From positions 1-64,000 of the forward strand of contig JAOASG010000018.1 in NCBI GenBank assembly GCA_025210235.1: a DNA stretch of 64,000 nucleotides. The letters run 5' to 3'. Made by a program: the position numbers and the translations under genes. Shown here piece by piece: positions 19,986 through 28,918 of the stretch; positions within the stretch are counted from its first letter, which is position 1, and each line of letters opens with the position of its first letter. The DNA is from Vallitalea sp. Its GTDB lineage: Bacteria > Bacillota > Clostridia > Lachnospirales > Vallitaleaceae. The notes beneath the pieces are model-generated. The model saw only the letters and a list, made by a program, of their open reading frames with translations. It did not search any database and was not told where the DNA came from.

Positions 19986-20714
19986 ATGAAAGAACAAATA
20001 TATACTATTCCAGTAATTGATGCTTTTAAAGAAGACTGTGAATGTCCTTTCTGTCAAATGTTTAATAAACTTGAAAATGATGCTATAGATTTTGTTCTTG
20101 GTCCGTCTTATATGGAGACAGATGTAAGAGAACAAACAAATAAGTTAGGTTTTTGCAAAGATCATTTAGCCAAAATGTACTCCAAGAAAAATATGCTAGG
20201 TCTTGCCCTTATGCTTTATAGCCATCTTGATCAAGTACAACAAGATATGGACAAACTTATTCCAAATGATACTATAACTAAGAAAAAATCACTATTAAAA
20301 AAAGAAATACCAAATACAAAAGTATATACTTATTTACAAGAAAAAAATTCAAACTGTTACATATGTAATAAAATAAATTCTACCTTCGAAAGATATATTG
20401 ATACTTTTTTTTATCTATGGAAAAAGGACAAAAATTTTGTTGACTTAGTGAAAGGATGTAACGGATTTTGTTTAGAGCATTTTGCTCTAATATATAATGA
20501 AGCTAGGCAGAAACTAAAGGGGGCTTCTCTAGAATCATTTAATAGTATTATTGTACCTCTTCAAACAGAAAATCTAAATCGAATTAAAGACGATTTAGAT
20601 TGGTTTATAAAGAAATCTGATTATCGATTTGCTAACGAACCTTGGAAAAATTCAAAAGACGCGCTTCCTAGATCTATACTTAAAATAAATAGTCTAAATA
20701 TAATTGAAAATTAG
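19986..20714 (+). CDS. DUF6062 family protein with duplicated Cys/His motif
   Basis: The 242-residue cytosolic protein matches the clostridial DUF6062 family, whose function is unknown. It is built as two related halves: residues 18-60 carry CxCxxC then GFCKDH, and 124-165 carry CxxC then GFCLEH, so each half offers a CxxC...CxxH set suited to binding zinc or another metal. I use the ATG at 19986, which has TAGGTG 6 nt upstream, rather than the in-frame GTG at 19977 that overlaps that ribosome site. It is one of the few plus-strand genes and is followed by a candidate structured RNA on the opposite strand. Confidence 0.75.
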   Translation: MKEQIYTIPVIDAFKEDCECPFCQMFNKLENDAIDFVLGPSYMETDVREQTNKLGFCKDHLAKMYSKKNMLGLALMLYSHLDQVQQDMDKLIPNDTITKKKSLLKKEIPNTKVYTYLQEKNSNCYICNKINSTFERYIDTFFYLWKKDKNFVDLVKGCNGFCLEHFALIYNEARQKLKGASLESFNSIIVPLQTENLNRIKDDLDWFIKKSDYRFANEPWKNSKDALPRSILKINSLNIIEN

Positions 20715-20739
20715 TAAAACTTTTTATAAGGTTTCCTCA

Positions 20740-20844
20740 GATATAGTATAGGGAAATATTCCCGTCAGCAGATTAAACTTCCATGTTTAAACAGCTGAAC
20801 TCGCCATCCGTGGCTCGCTACTCCCTATTACCCTATACCATATC
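20740..20844 (-). ncRNA. Candidate structured RNA of about 105 nt, family not recognised
   Basis: This block is far richer in G+C than its surroundings and folds on paper. A 14-bp closing stem joins 20831-20844 to 20740-20753; its one imperfect position is a G-U pair on the minus strand but an A-C mismatch on the plus strand, which argues for minus-strand transcription. Inside, a second stem joins 20784-20797 with 20765-20777 with two U-U mismatches, and GCC/GGC forms a small hairpin. It lies between the convergent DUF6062 and DUF2225 genes. It is not a riboswitch of a class I recognise. It could be an sRNA or a structured 3' end. Confidence 0.5.
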
Positions 20845-20903
20845 CATTAGGCTCATGTTTTCATTATAGTTGGTGATTGTAGATTATGATTGTTTATTTT
20901 TTA

Positions 20904-21731
20904 TCATGTTTTTCCCTTTATTAAATCCTTAACATGTCTAGCTCTTTCTTTTAACCGTTCATTTGCAGCCTTTGAAACTATTACTCTTGATACCCATTGC
21001 ATAGCCTCATCGTTTCTCCCTAATCTTCTTGCTAAATCACCAATTAGGTACATAACTGTAATTTCCTCCATGCCACATACAGGAAAAGTCTCTGCTTCAT
21101 AAGCTACGATAAAACCTTTATATGCTTTTTCAATAAAAGCTATTTCGCTTTCTTTATTACTCTTAATAATATCTTGATTACTATTATTTTCTTTTAATAG
21201 ATATTCTGTATGCGTCCTATATAACCAAGCTATCTTCAAACATATATATGCTTTTTCACTAGCTTTCACCCTTTTAATAACTGCATTAAGTAGCGCAAGC
21301 TTATATCGTTCTATTGCATGTGAATAAGTATATTCATCTGGATATTTTCTTCCTTTGTATGAAGCTGAAATTTGTTTTTTTATCCATGATGCTTGTGTAT
21401 CAGTTATCTTTCTAAAAAATCTATTTAAAGCAGCATATCCACATTTATTGCATAATATAACATCATAAATATACGGTGTTAAAATGTCGTATTTAGGTCG
21501 TAAATCTGTATCAATAGAAATTAGTTTTACCTTTCCTGATCTAACTGTTTTAGTAATAATGTGTTCTCCACATACTGGGCACATTACTTTTCTGTCATAA
21601 AGAACATCTTTAACAGATTTCTTAGTTATTGTTTCTACTTTACTACTTTGTTTGTTTTTTTCTTCCTCAAATAGTTTATATTTATTAGTATTAAGGCCTA
21701 ATTTATCTAAACCAGAAAATATATCACTCAT
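20904..21731 (-). CDS. DUF2225 domain protein with zinc-ribbon Cys pairs
   Basis: This 275-residue protein matches DUF2225. After an N-terminal linker of 45 residues come CPVCGEHI and CNKCGYAALNRFFR, together a four-Cys zinc-ribbon-like unit. The C-terminal 150 residues are helical and resemble TPR repeats (YKLALLNAVIKR, AWLYRTHTEYLL, ARRLGRNDEAMQWVSRV). The family is common in Clostridia and Bacilli and uncharacterised; a scaffolding or RNA-binding role is possible but not shown. It is monocistronic, and 270 bp of AT-rich sequence without recognisable genes separates it from tRNA-Thr. Confidence 0.8.
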   Translation of the reverse strand: MSDIFSGLDKLGLNTNKYKLFEEEKNKQSSKVETITKKSVKDVLYDRKVMCPVCGEHIITKTVRSGKVKLISIDTDLRPKYDILTPYIYDVILCNKCGYAALNRFFRKITDTQASWIKKQISASYKGRKYPDEYTYSHAIERYKLALLNAVIKRVKASEKAYICLKIAWLYRTHTEYLLKENNSNQDIIKSNKESEIAFIEKAYKGFIVAYEAETFPVCGMEEITVMYLIGDLARRLGRNDEAMQWVSRVIVSKAANERLKERARHVKDLIKGKT

Positions 21732-21953
21732 AAATACACCTTTTTCTTAAGTTCTTTTTTTATGTCATTTACTTGGGAACTTTAATATAATCTTTTGATA
21801 ATAAATTTAAATAATTTACTTATAAGAAATTGTTATGCATTATATAATATCATAATATGCAAAACTTTCATAGTCTTTATTTGTAATAATTCTATTTTAC
21901 GATGTGTTTTACTATAGTTTTATGTATTTAGGCTTTTTCCCCTGTAAATTTAC

Positions 21954-21996
21954 AAAAAAAAATAAATCTAATCAAAATACGATTGACTTATTTTTT
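21954..21996 (-). terminator. Probable terminator after tRNA-Thr
   Basis: An imperfect stem (21958-21973 with 21981-21996) is followed on the minus strand by a T-run (the A-run at 21954-21962 forms part of the arm). It lies directly downstream of tRNA-Thr. Confidence 0.5.
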
Positions 21997-22001
21997 TTAG
22001 A

Positions 22002-22075
22002 AGCTGAAGAGCAGACTTGAACTGCCGACTTCTTGCTTACCATGCAAGTACTCTACCGAACTGAGTTACTTCAGC
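22002..22075 (-). tRNA. tRNA-Thr (anticodon GGT)
   Basis: A full cloverleaf can be drawn: acceptor GCTGAAG/CTTCAGC, D stem ACTC/GAGT, anticodon stem CTTGC/GCAAG with loop ATGGTAA (anticodon GGT), and T arm GGCAG/CTGCT closing TTCAAGT with one G-U or mismatch at the end. No CCA is encoded. It follows sigH, 45 bp beyond its stop. Confidence 0.93.
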
Positions 22076-22120
22076 ATACTGCATAATATTATAATAATTA
22101 TGAGTTTTTGTCAAGAACCA

Positions 22121-22759
22121 TTACACACCTTTTTCAACTAAAATATGCTCAACTTTCTTTTTAATCCTTTGAAGGGCATTGTCAATTGATTTAACAGGTC
22201 TATTAAGACTTCCGGCAATTTCTACATAGCTTTTTCCATATATATAGCTTTGCAAAACTTCCTTCTCTAATTTACTAAGTCTTTCAGAAAGTTCATGTTC
22301 AATAATACTTAAGTTCTCTTGCCCAATTAGTAAGTCTTCAGGATTTCTTATCTTACTAGAAGGCATTTTATCAATTAAAGTAGTTTTGTCATTTTCTTCT
22401 TCATATGATGGTTTGTTTAGTGAAATGTATGAATTCAAGGGTAAATGTTTTTTTCTAGTTGATGCTTTTACAGCCGAAATTATTTGTCTTGTAATACATA
22501 AATCCGCAAAAGAATAAAAAGATGATGTTTTATCTTCATTAAAATCACGAATAGCTTTAAAAAGTCCAATCATACCTTCTTGAATAATGTCATCTCTACT
22601 GGCGCCAATTAAAAAATAAGATTTTGCTTTTTTTTCTACTATAACTTTATACTTATTCATTAAATAATCAAGTGCTTCATTATTACCTTCTCTAATTAAT
22701 CCTACAATATATTCATCTGAATAAGTAATAAACAAATCATATCGAGTAGCATAATCCAT
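22121..22759 (-). CDS. sigH: RNA polymerase sporulation sigma factor SigH
   Basis: The 212-residue sigma-70 family protein has region 2 (DYLMNKYKVIVEKKAKSYFL, then DIIQEGMIGLFKAIRDFNED for core binding) and region 4 (YIYGKSYVEIAGSLNRPVKSIDNALQRIKKK). The N-terminus YSDEYIVGLIREGNNEAL is typical of Spo0H, which drives transition-phase and early sporulation genes. Gene order rlmB-rae1-sigH is the conserved Firmicutes arrangement and confirms the assignment. It starts 15 bp after rae1. Confidence 0.95.
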   Translation of the reverse strand: MDYATRYDLFITYSDEYIVGLIREGNNEALDYLMNKYKVIVEKKAKSYFLIGASRDDIIQEGMIGLFKAIRDFNEDKTSSFYSFADLCITRQIISAVKASTRKKHLPLNSYISLNKPSYEEENDKTTLIDKMPSSKIRNPEDLLIGQENLSIIEHELSERLSKLEKEVLQSYIYGKSYVEIAGSLNRPVKSIDNALQRIKKKVEHILVEKGV

Positions 22760-22774
22760 TACATTAACCCCCCA

Positions 22775-23287
22775 TCATTTTCTACGTAACTTTTCCATCC
22801 ACTCCAAAACTTTAGGGTCTAAATGACCTTCTAAACGATTGTTATCTATTTGAATTTTTTCAATATAGTTATTACGTATATCGTTTTCTGCTTGTCTAAC
22901 TTCATTCAATAATTCTCTTGCAGATATACGACTTGCACCCTTTCCTAATATAATAATTTGCTCTAATCCATCTGAAGTAGCAACTCGAACTCTATAATCA
23001 CGTCCTATTTGATGCGCAACTTTTTCAATAAAGTGGTCTGCTGTCTCAACTTCTTTTGTAAATACAACATCTATATTATTATAGCTTTCTATTGTTCTAT
23101 TCCCTTTAACTTTATGAGCATCAAATACTACAATAACTTTTATTTTCTTATATCCTTGATAATTAGACATTATATCTAATAATTTCTTCCTTGCTATTTC
23201 TAAACTTTCTTCTTCCATTGCTTTTTTAAGGTTGTCCCAAGCATGAATAATATTATATCCATCTACTAATAGAAATTCTCGTATCAT
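22775..23287 (-). CDS. rae1: NYN/PIN-like ribonuclease, Rae1 (YacP) family
   Basis: This 170-residue protein belongs to the YacP/NYN family. In Bacillus subtilis Rae1 cuts mRNA within translating ribosomes. Acidic residues of a PIN-like site are visible in LLVDGYNIIHAW, VVFDAH and VETADHFIEKVA. The C-terminal helix contains LDPKVLEWMEKLRRK. The start is placed at 23287, where GGAAGG lies 8 nt upstream; an in-frame ATG six codons earlier lacks a ribosome site. Position between rlmB and sigH supports the identity. Confidence 0.9.
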   Translation of the reverse strand: MIREFLLVDGYNIIHAWDNLKKAMEEESLEIARKKLLDIMSNYQGYKKIKVIVVFDAHKVKGNRTIESYNNIDVVFTKEVETADHFIEKVAHQIGRDYRVRVATSDGLEQIIILGKGASRISARELLNEVRQAENDIRNNYIEKIQIDNNRLEGHLDPKVLEWMEKLRRK

Positions 23288-23375
23288 TTTATCAGCCTTC
23301 CACATAATTTGAAAGCTATTTAAGTATACTATACAATTATTAATTTGTAAATATTACTGAAAATCAAGTACATTG

Positions 23376-24125
23376 TTAGTTATCCTTATAATCTCTTTGT
23401 CTAAGCGCTTCATAAATAAGTATGCCAGTAGCAACTGAAGCATTTAATGAAGTAATTTCACCCTTCATAGGTACTTTTACTATAAAATCACACTTTTCTT
23501 TAACTATCCTTGAAACTCCTTCACCTTCATTACCAATAACTATTGCCATAGAACCTTTAAGATCTACATTATACATTAGTTCTCCGTCCATATCTGCGCA
23601 AGCAATCCAAAAACCTTGTTTTTTAAGTTCATCAATAGTTCTTGCTATGTTGGTTACTCTAGCTACTTTTGTGTATTCTATAGCACCTGCTGATGTCTTG
23701 GCTACTGTAGCTGTTAGACCAACTGCTCTTCGTTTTGGAATAATTACACCATGAACCCCCGCAATATTAGCAGTTCTTAGAATAGCACCTAGATTATGTG
23801 GATCTTCAATACTATCAAGTATAATTATAAAAGGGGGTTCTCCTTTACTATTAGCTTCTTCAATAATATCTTTAACTTCTACATAATCATATGCCGCTGT
23901 ATAAGCAATTACACCTTGGTGTTTTTTAGTAAGAGAAATATCATTTAATTTATCTTTATTTACAAAATTAACTACAATATTTCTTTTTCTAGCTTCTGAT
24001 ACAATCTTTTTAATTGGTCCATCATGTTTACCATCAATAACAAATAATTTATCAATACTTCTATCAGCTTTTAAAGCTTCTGTTATAGCATTTCTTCCTT
24101 CTAAAATCAAATCTGTATTTTCCAT
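23376..24125 (-). CDS. rlmB: 23S rRNA (guanosine-2'-O-)-methyltransferase RlmB
   Basis: The 249-residue SPOUT-family enzyme methylates the ribose of a conserved guanosine in 23S rRNA (G2251 in E. coli numbering). An N-terminal substrate-binding domain starts ILEGRNAITEALK. The trefoil-knot domain has motif 1 LDSIEDPHNLGAILRTA near 100, motif 2 IVIGNEGEGVSR near 196 and motif 3 IVKVPMKGEITSLNASVATG near 213-233. It sits in the cysS-mrnC-rlmB-rae1-sigH block, displaced from mrnC by a flippase gene. Confidence 0.95.
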   Translation of the reverse strand: MENTDLILEGRNAITEALKADRSIDKLFVIDGKHDGPIKKIVSEARKRNIVVNFVNKDKLNDISLTKKHQGVIAYTAAYDYVEVKDIIEEANSKGEPPFIIILDSIEDPHNLGAILRTANIAGVHGVIIPKRRAVGLTATVAKTSAGAIEYTKVARVTNIARTIDELKKQGFWIACADMDGELMYNVDLKGSMAIVIGNEGEGVSRIVKEKCDFIVKVPMKGEITSLNASVATGILIYEALRQRDYKDN

Positions 24126-24209
24126 ATATTTCCTTCCTATGCCTATATTTAATTTAGATTAATCTACAAAAGTAATTTAAAATAATCTAATTAATTAAAA
24201 AAATATGTT

Positions 24210-25814
24210 CTAGTTAATAAGTTTCATCTTCCTTAATTTTACTATTATTTTTTTATTCTTAGGTATAATTGCAAAATCTTCTTCTTCAAGAGTTTTTGTT
24301 AATAAAAGCATAATACCATATATTAATATACCACATATAATAGATATAAATGTAGCAATCATATTGCTTTGTATTAAATTATACATCACTTTATAAATAG
24401 CAAAAACGCTAAGTCCCATAACCATTGCTGAGATTAGAGGTTTAATGATCATTTTGGTTACCTCTAGTTTAATATTTACTTGTTTTTTAATCATTAAATA
24501 ATTTAGTATTACATATATAATATAATAGCATATAGATCCAATTATAGCTCCCTTTAGTTCTAAGTTACTTGCTACTAAGTCATAGTTAATTAAAATCTTA
24601 ATAATACAACTAAATAATAAGGAAATTAGCGGGTAATAATATTTCCCCATTCCTTGTAATATTCCTGCTAATGTTTGTCCTAATATAATAAACAATAGGC
24701 ATATACTAAACAATTCTAAATATTCATATCCTCCTAAAGAAGTAGGATATAATAATTTCATAAGAGGTTGTGCCAGTATAAATAATCCTATTGCTGCTGG
24801 TAATGCAAATAATAATGCAAACCTAATTCCTAATTTTATCTTGTTTACTAACTCTACTTTATTATTATTTGCTACAGCAACTGATATAGCAGGTACAATA
24901 CTAATCATAAGTGCTAAACTAATGGTTAAGGGTACATTTACTATAGTAATAGCATTACCCATTTGTCCATACATATCTGCCGCTTCCTTTTTCCCAATAG
25001 ATATTACTGCCAATCTTTTATAAATAGTACTAGAATCTATTAAATTCATAATTGAATATGCAGCAGATACTATGGAAATTGGAACAGCTATTACAACAAG
25101 TTTTTTTGCTACTCCTTTTAATTTAATGTGATTTTGATTTGAATTTGTATTAATATGAGTAATAATTACTTTTCGTTTTTTAATATAATATAGAATTATA
25201 AAAATTGTTGAAATGAGAAATCCTAGTGAAATTCCTACAGCTGCTCCTCCAACAGCATAAGGTATACTAAATCCTCGTTTAACAAGTAAATAAGTTATCC
25301 CAATACCCAAAATCACTTTACTTATGTTTTCAATAATTTGCGTCATAGCAGTAGGTACCATTTCTTGCATACCCTGAAAATAACCTTTAAATGCCCCACT
25401 TATAGATATAAATACAGGAGATATCGCTAACGCATATATCACATATTTTGTTTCCTTTGGCCAATCCCCCATATATATAATTAAATCTACTCCAAGTATC
25501 ATAAATAATGATATTATAGACCCAAAAATACCTATAATTATTAATGAATATTTATAAATATAATGTGCATTATAATAATCATCTTTTGCAATTCTTTCTG
25601 ATATAAGTTTTGATAATGCATTAGGTATTCCTACTAAAGATGCAGATACTAAAAGTGAGTATAATGGATAAACCGTAAAATAATATCCAATACCTTCAGT
25701 GCCGACTAAATTGGCTAACGGAATCCTGTATAACGCACTAAATATTTTTGCTATTAATCCTGCTATTGAAAGAATCATTGCTCCTTTTACAAATTTATTA
25801 GCTTGTGTTGTCAT
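24210..25814 (-). CDS. SpoVB-family lipid/polysaccharide flippase (MOP superfamily)
   Basis: This 534-residue membrane protein has 13-14 predicted helices and starts with the SpoVB/MurJ-like signature FVKGAMILSIAGLIAKIFSALYR and IPLANLVGTEGIGYY. Family members move lipid-linked precursors across the membrane; SpoVB itself is needed for spore cortex synthesis, and others serve in vegetative peptidoglycan or polysaccharide export. The start overlaps the mrnC stop by 4 nt (ATGA-type), so they are cotranslated. Its presence between mrnC and rlmB is not part of the usual Firmicutes order. Which of the paralogous roles it fills cannot be told from sequence. Confidence 0.85.
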   Translation of the reverse strand: MTTQANKFVKGAMILSIAGLIAKIFSALYRIPLANLVGTEGIGYYFTVYPLYSLLVSASLVGIPNALSKLISERIAKDDYYNAHYIYKYSLIIIGIFGSIISLFMILGVDLIIYMGDWPKETKYVIYALAISPVFISISGAFKGYFQGMQEMVPTAMTQIIENISKVILGIGITYLLVKRGFSIPYAVGGAAVGISLGFLISTIFIILYYIKKRKVIITHINTNSNQNHIKLKGVAKKLVVIAVPISIVSAAYSIMNLIDSSTIYKRLAVISIGKKEAADMYGQMGNAITIVNVPLTISLALMISIVPAISVAVANNNKVELVNKIKLGIRFALLFALPAAIGLFILAQPLMKLLYPTSLGGYEYLELFSICLLFIILGQTLAGILQGMGKYYYPLISLLFSCIIKILINYDLVASNLELKGAIIGSICYYIIYVILNYLMIKKQVNIKLEVTKMIIKPLISAMVMGLSVFAIYKVMYNLIQSNMIATFISIICGILIYGIMLLLTKTLEEEDFAIIPKNKKIIVKLRKMKLIN

Positions 25815-26227
25815 TTGTTTACCCCTTTAACTATTAAATCAATAATTCTTTCAAATTTTTTATTTAGATATAAAAAACCTATTAATGCTTCAAGTCCTGT
25901 TGCCATCTTATAATCCATTAAATCTGCATTTTTAGGCACAGTGCCTGATTTAGCATTTCGTCCCCTTTTATAAATACTTATTTCTTCTTCTGTTAATAAA
26001 TCTTCTATTTCCCTAAATAACTGTGCTTGAGCTGATGCTTTGACATAATTACTTGTTTTTCTATGTAATTTATTAACAGGAGCATTACCATCATTTATTA
26101 CTTTTGATTTTATTATTAAATCGAATACACTATCTCCTATATATGCAAGTACTAAAGGCGAATACTGCCTAGGGTTTATATTTTTAATATTAAAACTATT
26201 ATTAAAATACTCAATAAAATCTTGCAA
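25811..26227 (-). CDS. mrnC: Mini-ribonuclease 3
   Basis: The 138-residue protein is a single RNase III catalytic domain without a dsRNA-binding domain. The signature is SPLVLAYIGDSVFDLIIKS near 23-41 with catalytic acid residues, and RNAKSGTVPKNADLMDYKMATGLEALIGFLYL near 92-123. In Bacillus Mini-III matures 23S rRNA. It lies between cysS and the flippase gene, as mrnC commonly follows cysS. Confidence 0.95.
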   Translation of the reverse strand: MQDFIEYFNNSFNIKNINPRQYSPLVLAYIGDSVFDLIIKSKVINDGNAPVNKLHRKTSNYVKASAQAQLFREIEDLLTEEEISIYKRGRNAKSGTVPKNADLMDYKMATGLEALIGFLYLNKKFERIIDLIVKGVNK

Positions 26228-26294
26228 TTATTCCATTCCTTCCTCATCAGTAATTTGGTCTTCTGGCACATAATTTATTCAATAAGTATATTTC

Positions 26295-27701
26295 TTATTT
26301 TTCTCTATGCCAACGTACACCTTCCCTTGTATCTTCAAGAATAATGCCCAAATCCTTTAATTCATCTCTAATTTTATCTGCCAATGCAAAATCTCTATTT
26401 TTTCTTGCCTGTTGTCTTTTTTCTATTAAATTATTTATATCTTCATCTAAAAGAGTTTCTTTTTTCTTACTAACTATTCCTAGTATACCACATAGTTTGT
26501 CAATAAGTGTAATAATATCTCCTATATATTTCTTAGAATACGATGAATCAATGTTTTTATTCGAAAACTTAATTAACTCAAAAATCGATGAAATAGCATC
26601 TGCTGTATTAAAATCATCTTCCATAGCAGATTCAAATTTTGATTTTATTCTTTCTAATTCATTTTTATTAATCAATAACAAATCTTTATCATTATAATCT
26701 TCATCATTTGCATTTTCAAGTAAATATTCTAAATTTTTTCTTCCTGTGTGAATTCTATCAAGTCCATTTGCTGATGCTTGTATTAACTCTCTACTAAAGT
26801 TAATAGGACTTCTATAGTGAGCATTAAGCATAAAAAATCTTATAACATCATAAGAAAATTCTTCAACAATTTCTCTTACAGTAAAGAAATTCCCTAGTGA
26901 TTTAGACATTTTTTTATTATCTACATTTATAAAGCCATTGTGCATCCAGTATTTGGCAAATTGTTTATCGCTAGCTGCTTCACTTTGTGCTATTTCATTT
27001 TCATGGTGTGGAAAAATAAGGTCTTCTCCTCCTGCATGAATATCTATACTTTCTCCAAGATATTTTTTTGCCATAACTGAACACTCTATATGCCAACCTG
27101 GTCTTCCTTCACCCCAAGGTGACTTCCATGATGGTTCTCCTTCTTTTTTTGGTTTCCATAATATGAAGTCCATAGGATTTCTTTTTTCTTTATCAACTGC
27201 AATTCTAGCTCCTGCCTCTAAATCATCTTGATTTTTATTTGATAATTTACCATATGATTTGAATTTTTTTGTTTCAAAATAAACACTGTTATTTACAGCA
27301 TAAGCATAACCTTTATCAATTAGTAATTCAATCATTTCTATCATACTATTTATTTCTTCGGTAGCCTTTGGATATTTTGTAGCAGGTTTGACATTTAATC
27401 CTTTTGAATCAATTAAAAATTCATCCATATATTTTTTAGATATTTGACTATAATCTACTCCTTCTTCATTAGCTTTGCGAATAATTTTATCATCAATATC
27501 AGTAAAATTAGAAACAAATTTAACATCGTAATTTTTATACTCAAAATATCTTCTTACAGTATCAAATACAATTAATGGCCTTGCATTTCCAATATGTATG
27601 TAATTATACACTGTTGGTCCACATACATACATATTTATCTTGTCTTGTTCTATAGACACAAATTCTTCTTTTTTATTTGTTAATGTGTTATAAATTTTCA
27701 A
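26295..27701 (-). CDS. cysS: Cysteinyl-tRNA synthetase
   Basis: This 468-residue class I synthetase charges tRNA-Cys. CGPTVYNYIHIGNARP (27-42) contains the zinc Cys and the HIGH motif, CSVMAKKYLG and HAGGEDLIFPHHENE (residues about 208-240) complete the zinc and active sites, and KMSKSLGN near 267 is the KMSKS loop. The helical anticodon-binding region follows and ends DTREGVRW. It is the second gene after the Cys T-box, 46 bp downstream of cysE. Confidence 0.98.
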   Translation of the reverse strand: MKIYNTLTNKKEEFVSIEQDKINMYVCGPTVYNYIHIGNARPLIVFDTVRRYFEYKNYDVKFVSNFTDIDDKIIRKANEEGVDYSQISKKYMDEFLIDSKGLNVKPATKYPKATEEINSMIEMIELLIDKGYAYAVNNSVYFETKKFKSYGKLSNKNQDDLEAGARIAVDKEKRNPMDFILWKPKKEGEPSWKSPWGEGRPGWHIECSVMAKKYLGESIDIHAGGEDLIFPHHENEIAQSEAASDKQFAKYWMHNGFINVDNKKMSKSLGNFFTVREIVEEFSYDVIRFFMLNAHYRSPINFSRELIQASANGLDRIHTGRKNLEYLLENANDEDYNDKDLLLINKNELERIKSKFESAMEDDFNTADAISSIFELIKFSNKNIDSSYSKKYIGDIITLIDKLCGILGIVSKKKETLLDEDINNLIEKRQQARKNRDFALADKIRDELKDLGIILEDTREGVRWHREK

Positions 27702-27747
27702 TTTTATCCTTCCTTTATTAAAATATTATTTTTCTATCTTTTATCTT

Positions 27748-28437
27748 TTAGTTATCGCTTTTTATATTTCGTTTAAATAAATCGTAATAATCTTTAGGTG
27801 GAATAGCTTCTATTATATGTTCTAAATGTTCTAATCTAGCTAATAATTTACACATTTCCATCTTTAAAGGATCTGGGAAATTTATTTGGTCAAGTGTTTC
27901 ACAAGGCGATACTTTTTCATTATTTCTACGAACAACTCTAGCAGGAATACCAACTACAGTACAATCTGGTAGTACCTCTTTTAGAACTACTGAACCTGCT
28001 CCTATTCTACAATTATCACCCACTTTAAAGGAACCTAAAACTTTTGCACCAGCACTAATCATAACATTATTTCCAATGGTTGGATGTCTTTTCCCATGCT
28101 CTTTACCTGTTCCCCCAAGTGTTACTCCTTGGTATATTGTAACATTGTCACCAATTTCACACGTTTCCCCTATTACTACTCCATGTCCATGGTCAATAAA
28201 CAATTTTTTCCCAATAACAGCACCTGGGTGAATTTCAATTCCTGTTTTTCTTGCCGCCCTTTGAGAAATCCATCTAGCTAAGAAGTATCTTTTTTTCTTA
28301 AATAACCAATGAGCAAATCTATAACTAAGTATTGCTTTAAAACTACCATATAGAAAAACTTCTAAAGTAGATTTTATTGCAGGATCCCTATCTCTAATTA
28401 CTTCAATTTCTTCCTTAATAAATTTAATTATTCCCAT
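27748..28437 (-). CDS. cysE: Serine O-acetyltransferase
   Basis: The 229-residue enzyme makes O-acetylserine from serine and acetyl-CoA for cysteine synthesis. An N-terminal helical segment (IKEEIEVIRDRDPAIKS) leads to a left-handed hexapeptide-repeat helix: EIHPGAVIGKKLFIDHGHGVVIGET with the catalytic His, then GVTLGGTGKEHGKRHPTIGN. The C-terminal tail is longer than the short SAT form. I start at the ATG at 28437 after AAGGAG, ignoring an ATG nine codons upstream. It is directly controlled by the Cys T-box leader. Confidence 0.95.
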   Translation of the reverse strand: MGIIKFIKEEIEVIRDRDPAIKSTLEVFLYGSFKAILSYRFAHWLFKKKRYFLARWISQRAARKTGIEIHPGAVIGKKLFIDHGHGVVIGETCEIGDNVTIYQGVTLGGTGKEHGKRHPTIGNNVMISAGAKVLGSFKVGDNCRIGAGSVVLKEVLPDCTVVGIPARVVRRNNEKVSPCETLDQINFPDPLKMEMCKLLARLEHLEHIIEAIPPKDYYDLFKRNIKSDN

Positions 28438-28548
28438 AGTGTCCACACTCCTTAATGTATACATTATGTTCTATACAACTTGCCAAAAAATAAACTTCTT
28501 CCTAAAGCTAAGAAAAGCTAGATGCTTAAGACTTACCTATAGGAAATA

Positions 28549-28793
28549 AAAAAACTTCACCTCTTATATGTATTATATATAAGAGACGAAGCAAATCCGC
28601 GGTTCCACTCTTTTTGAATAAATTAATTATTCCAACTTTTACTGTAATAACGGACAGCTCCGTATCTAGCTACTATTATTTCACTAAATAAGCTCAAGGA
28701 TGCATTTCATTGAATTTCTCTTAAGGAATGCTCTCAGCCGATGACATTCCATCTCTTATAAGAATACATTTAACTACTCTTCCTATCATAGCT
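28549..28793 (-). promoter_or_regulatory. T-box leader specific for tRNA-Cys
   Basis: The minus strand carries the T-box sequence AGAGTGGAACCGCGG (28597-28611), a Stem I start GATAGGAAGAGTAGTTAA near 28767-28787, and a specifier loop GAAATGCATCC with codon TGC (28702-28704), i.e. Cys, followed by the usual A. The terminator hairpin pairs 28555-28569 with 28577-28591 and ends in seven T (28548-28554). Uncharged tRNA-Cys should open this switch and turn on cysE-cysS and downstream genes. The remaining bases of the 28438-28918 gap hold no gene that I can see. Confidence 0.95.
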
Positions 28794-28918
28794 TTTAATT
28801 ATTTTTAGTGTATTTTAAATATAGAATTATAACTAAATTAGTTATTAATATTATTATATGATGTTTCGTTATATTTTGTTAATTTAATAATATATTACCT
28901 TTCCCTAATAGTCAAGGG

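Noticed and set aside
20740..20844. Manganese (yybP-ykoY) riboswitch, suggested by GGGAGTAGC near the 5' end
   Set aside because: The remaining conserved loops of that class are missing and no transporter gene lies downstream on that strand.
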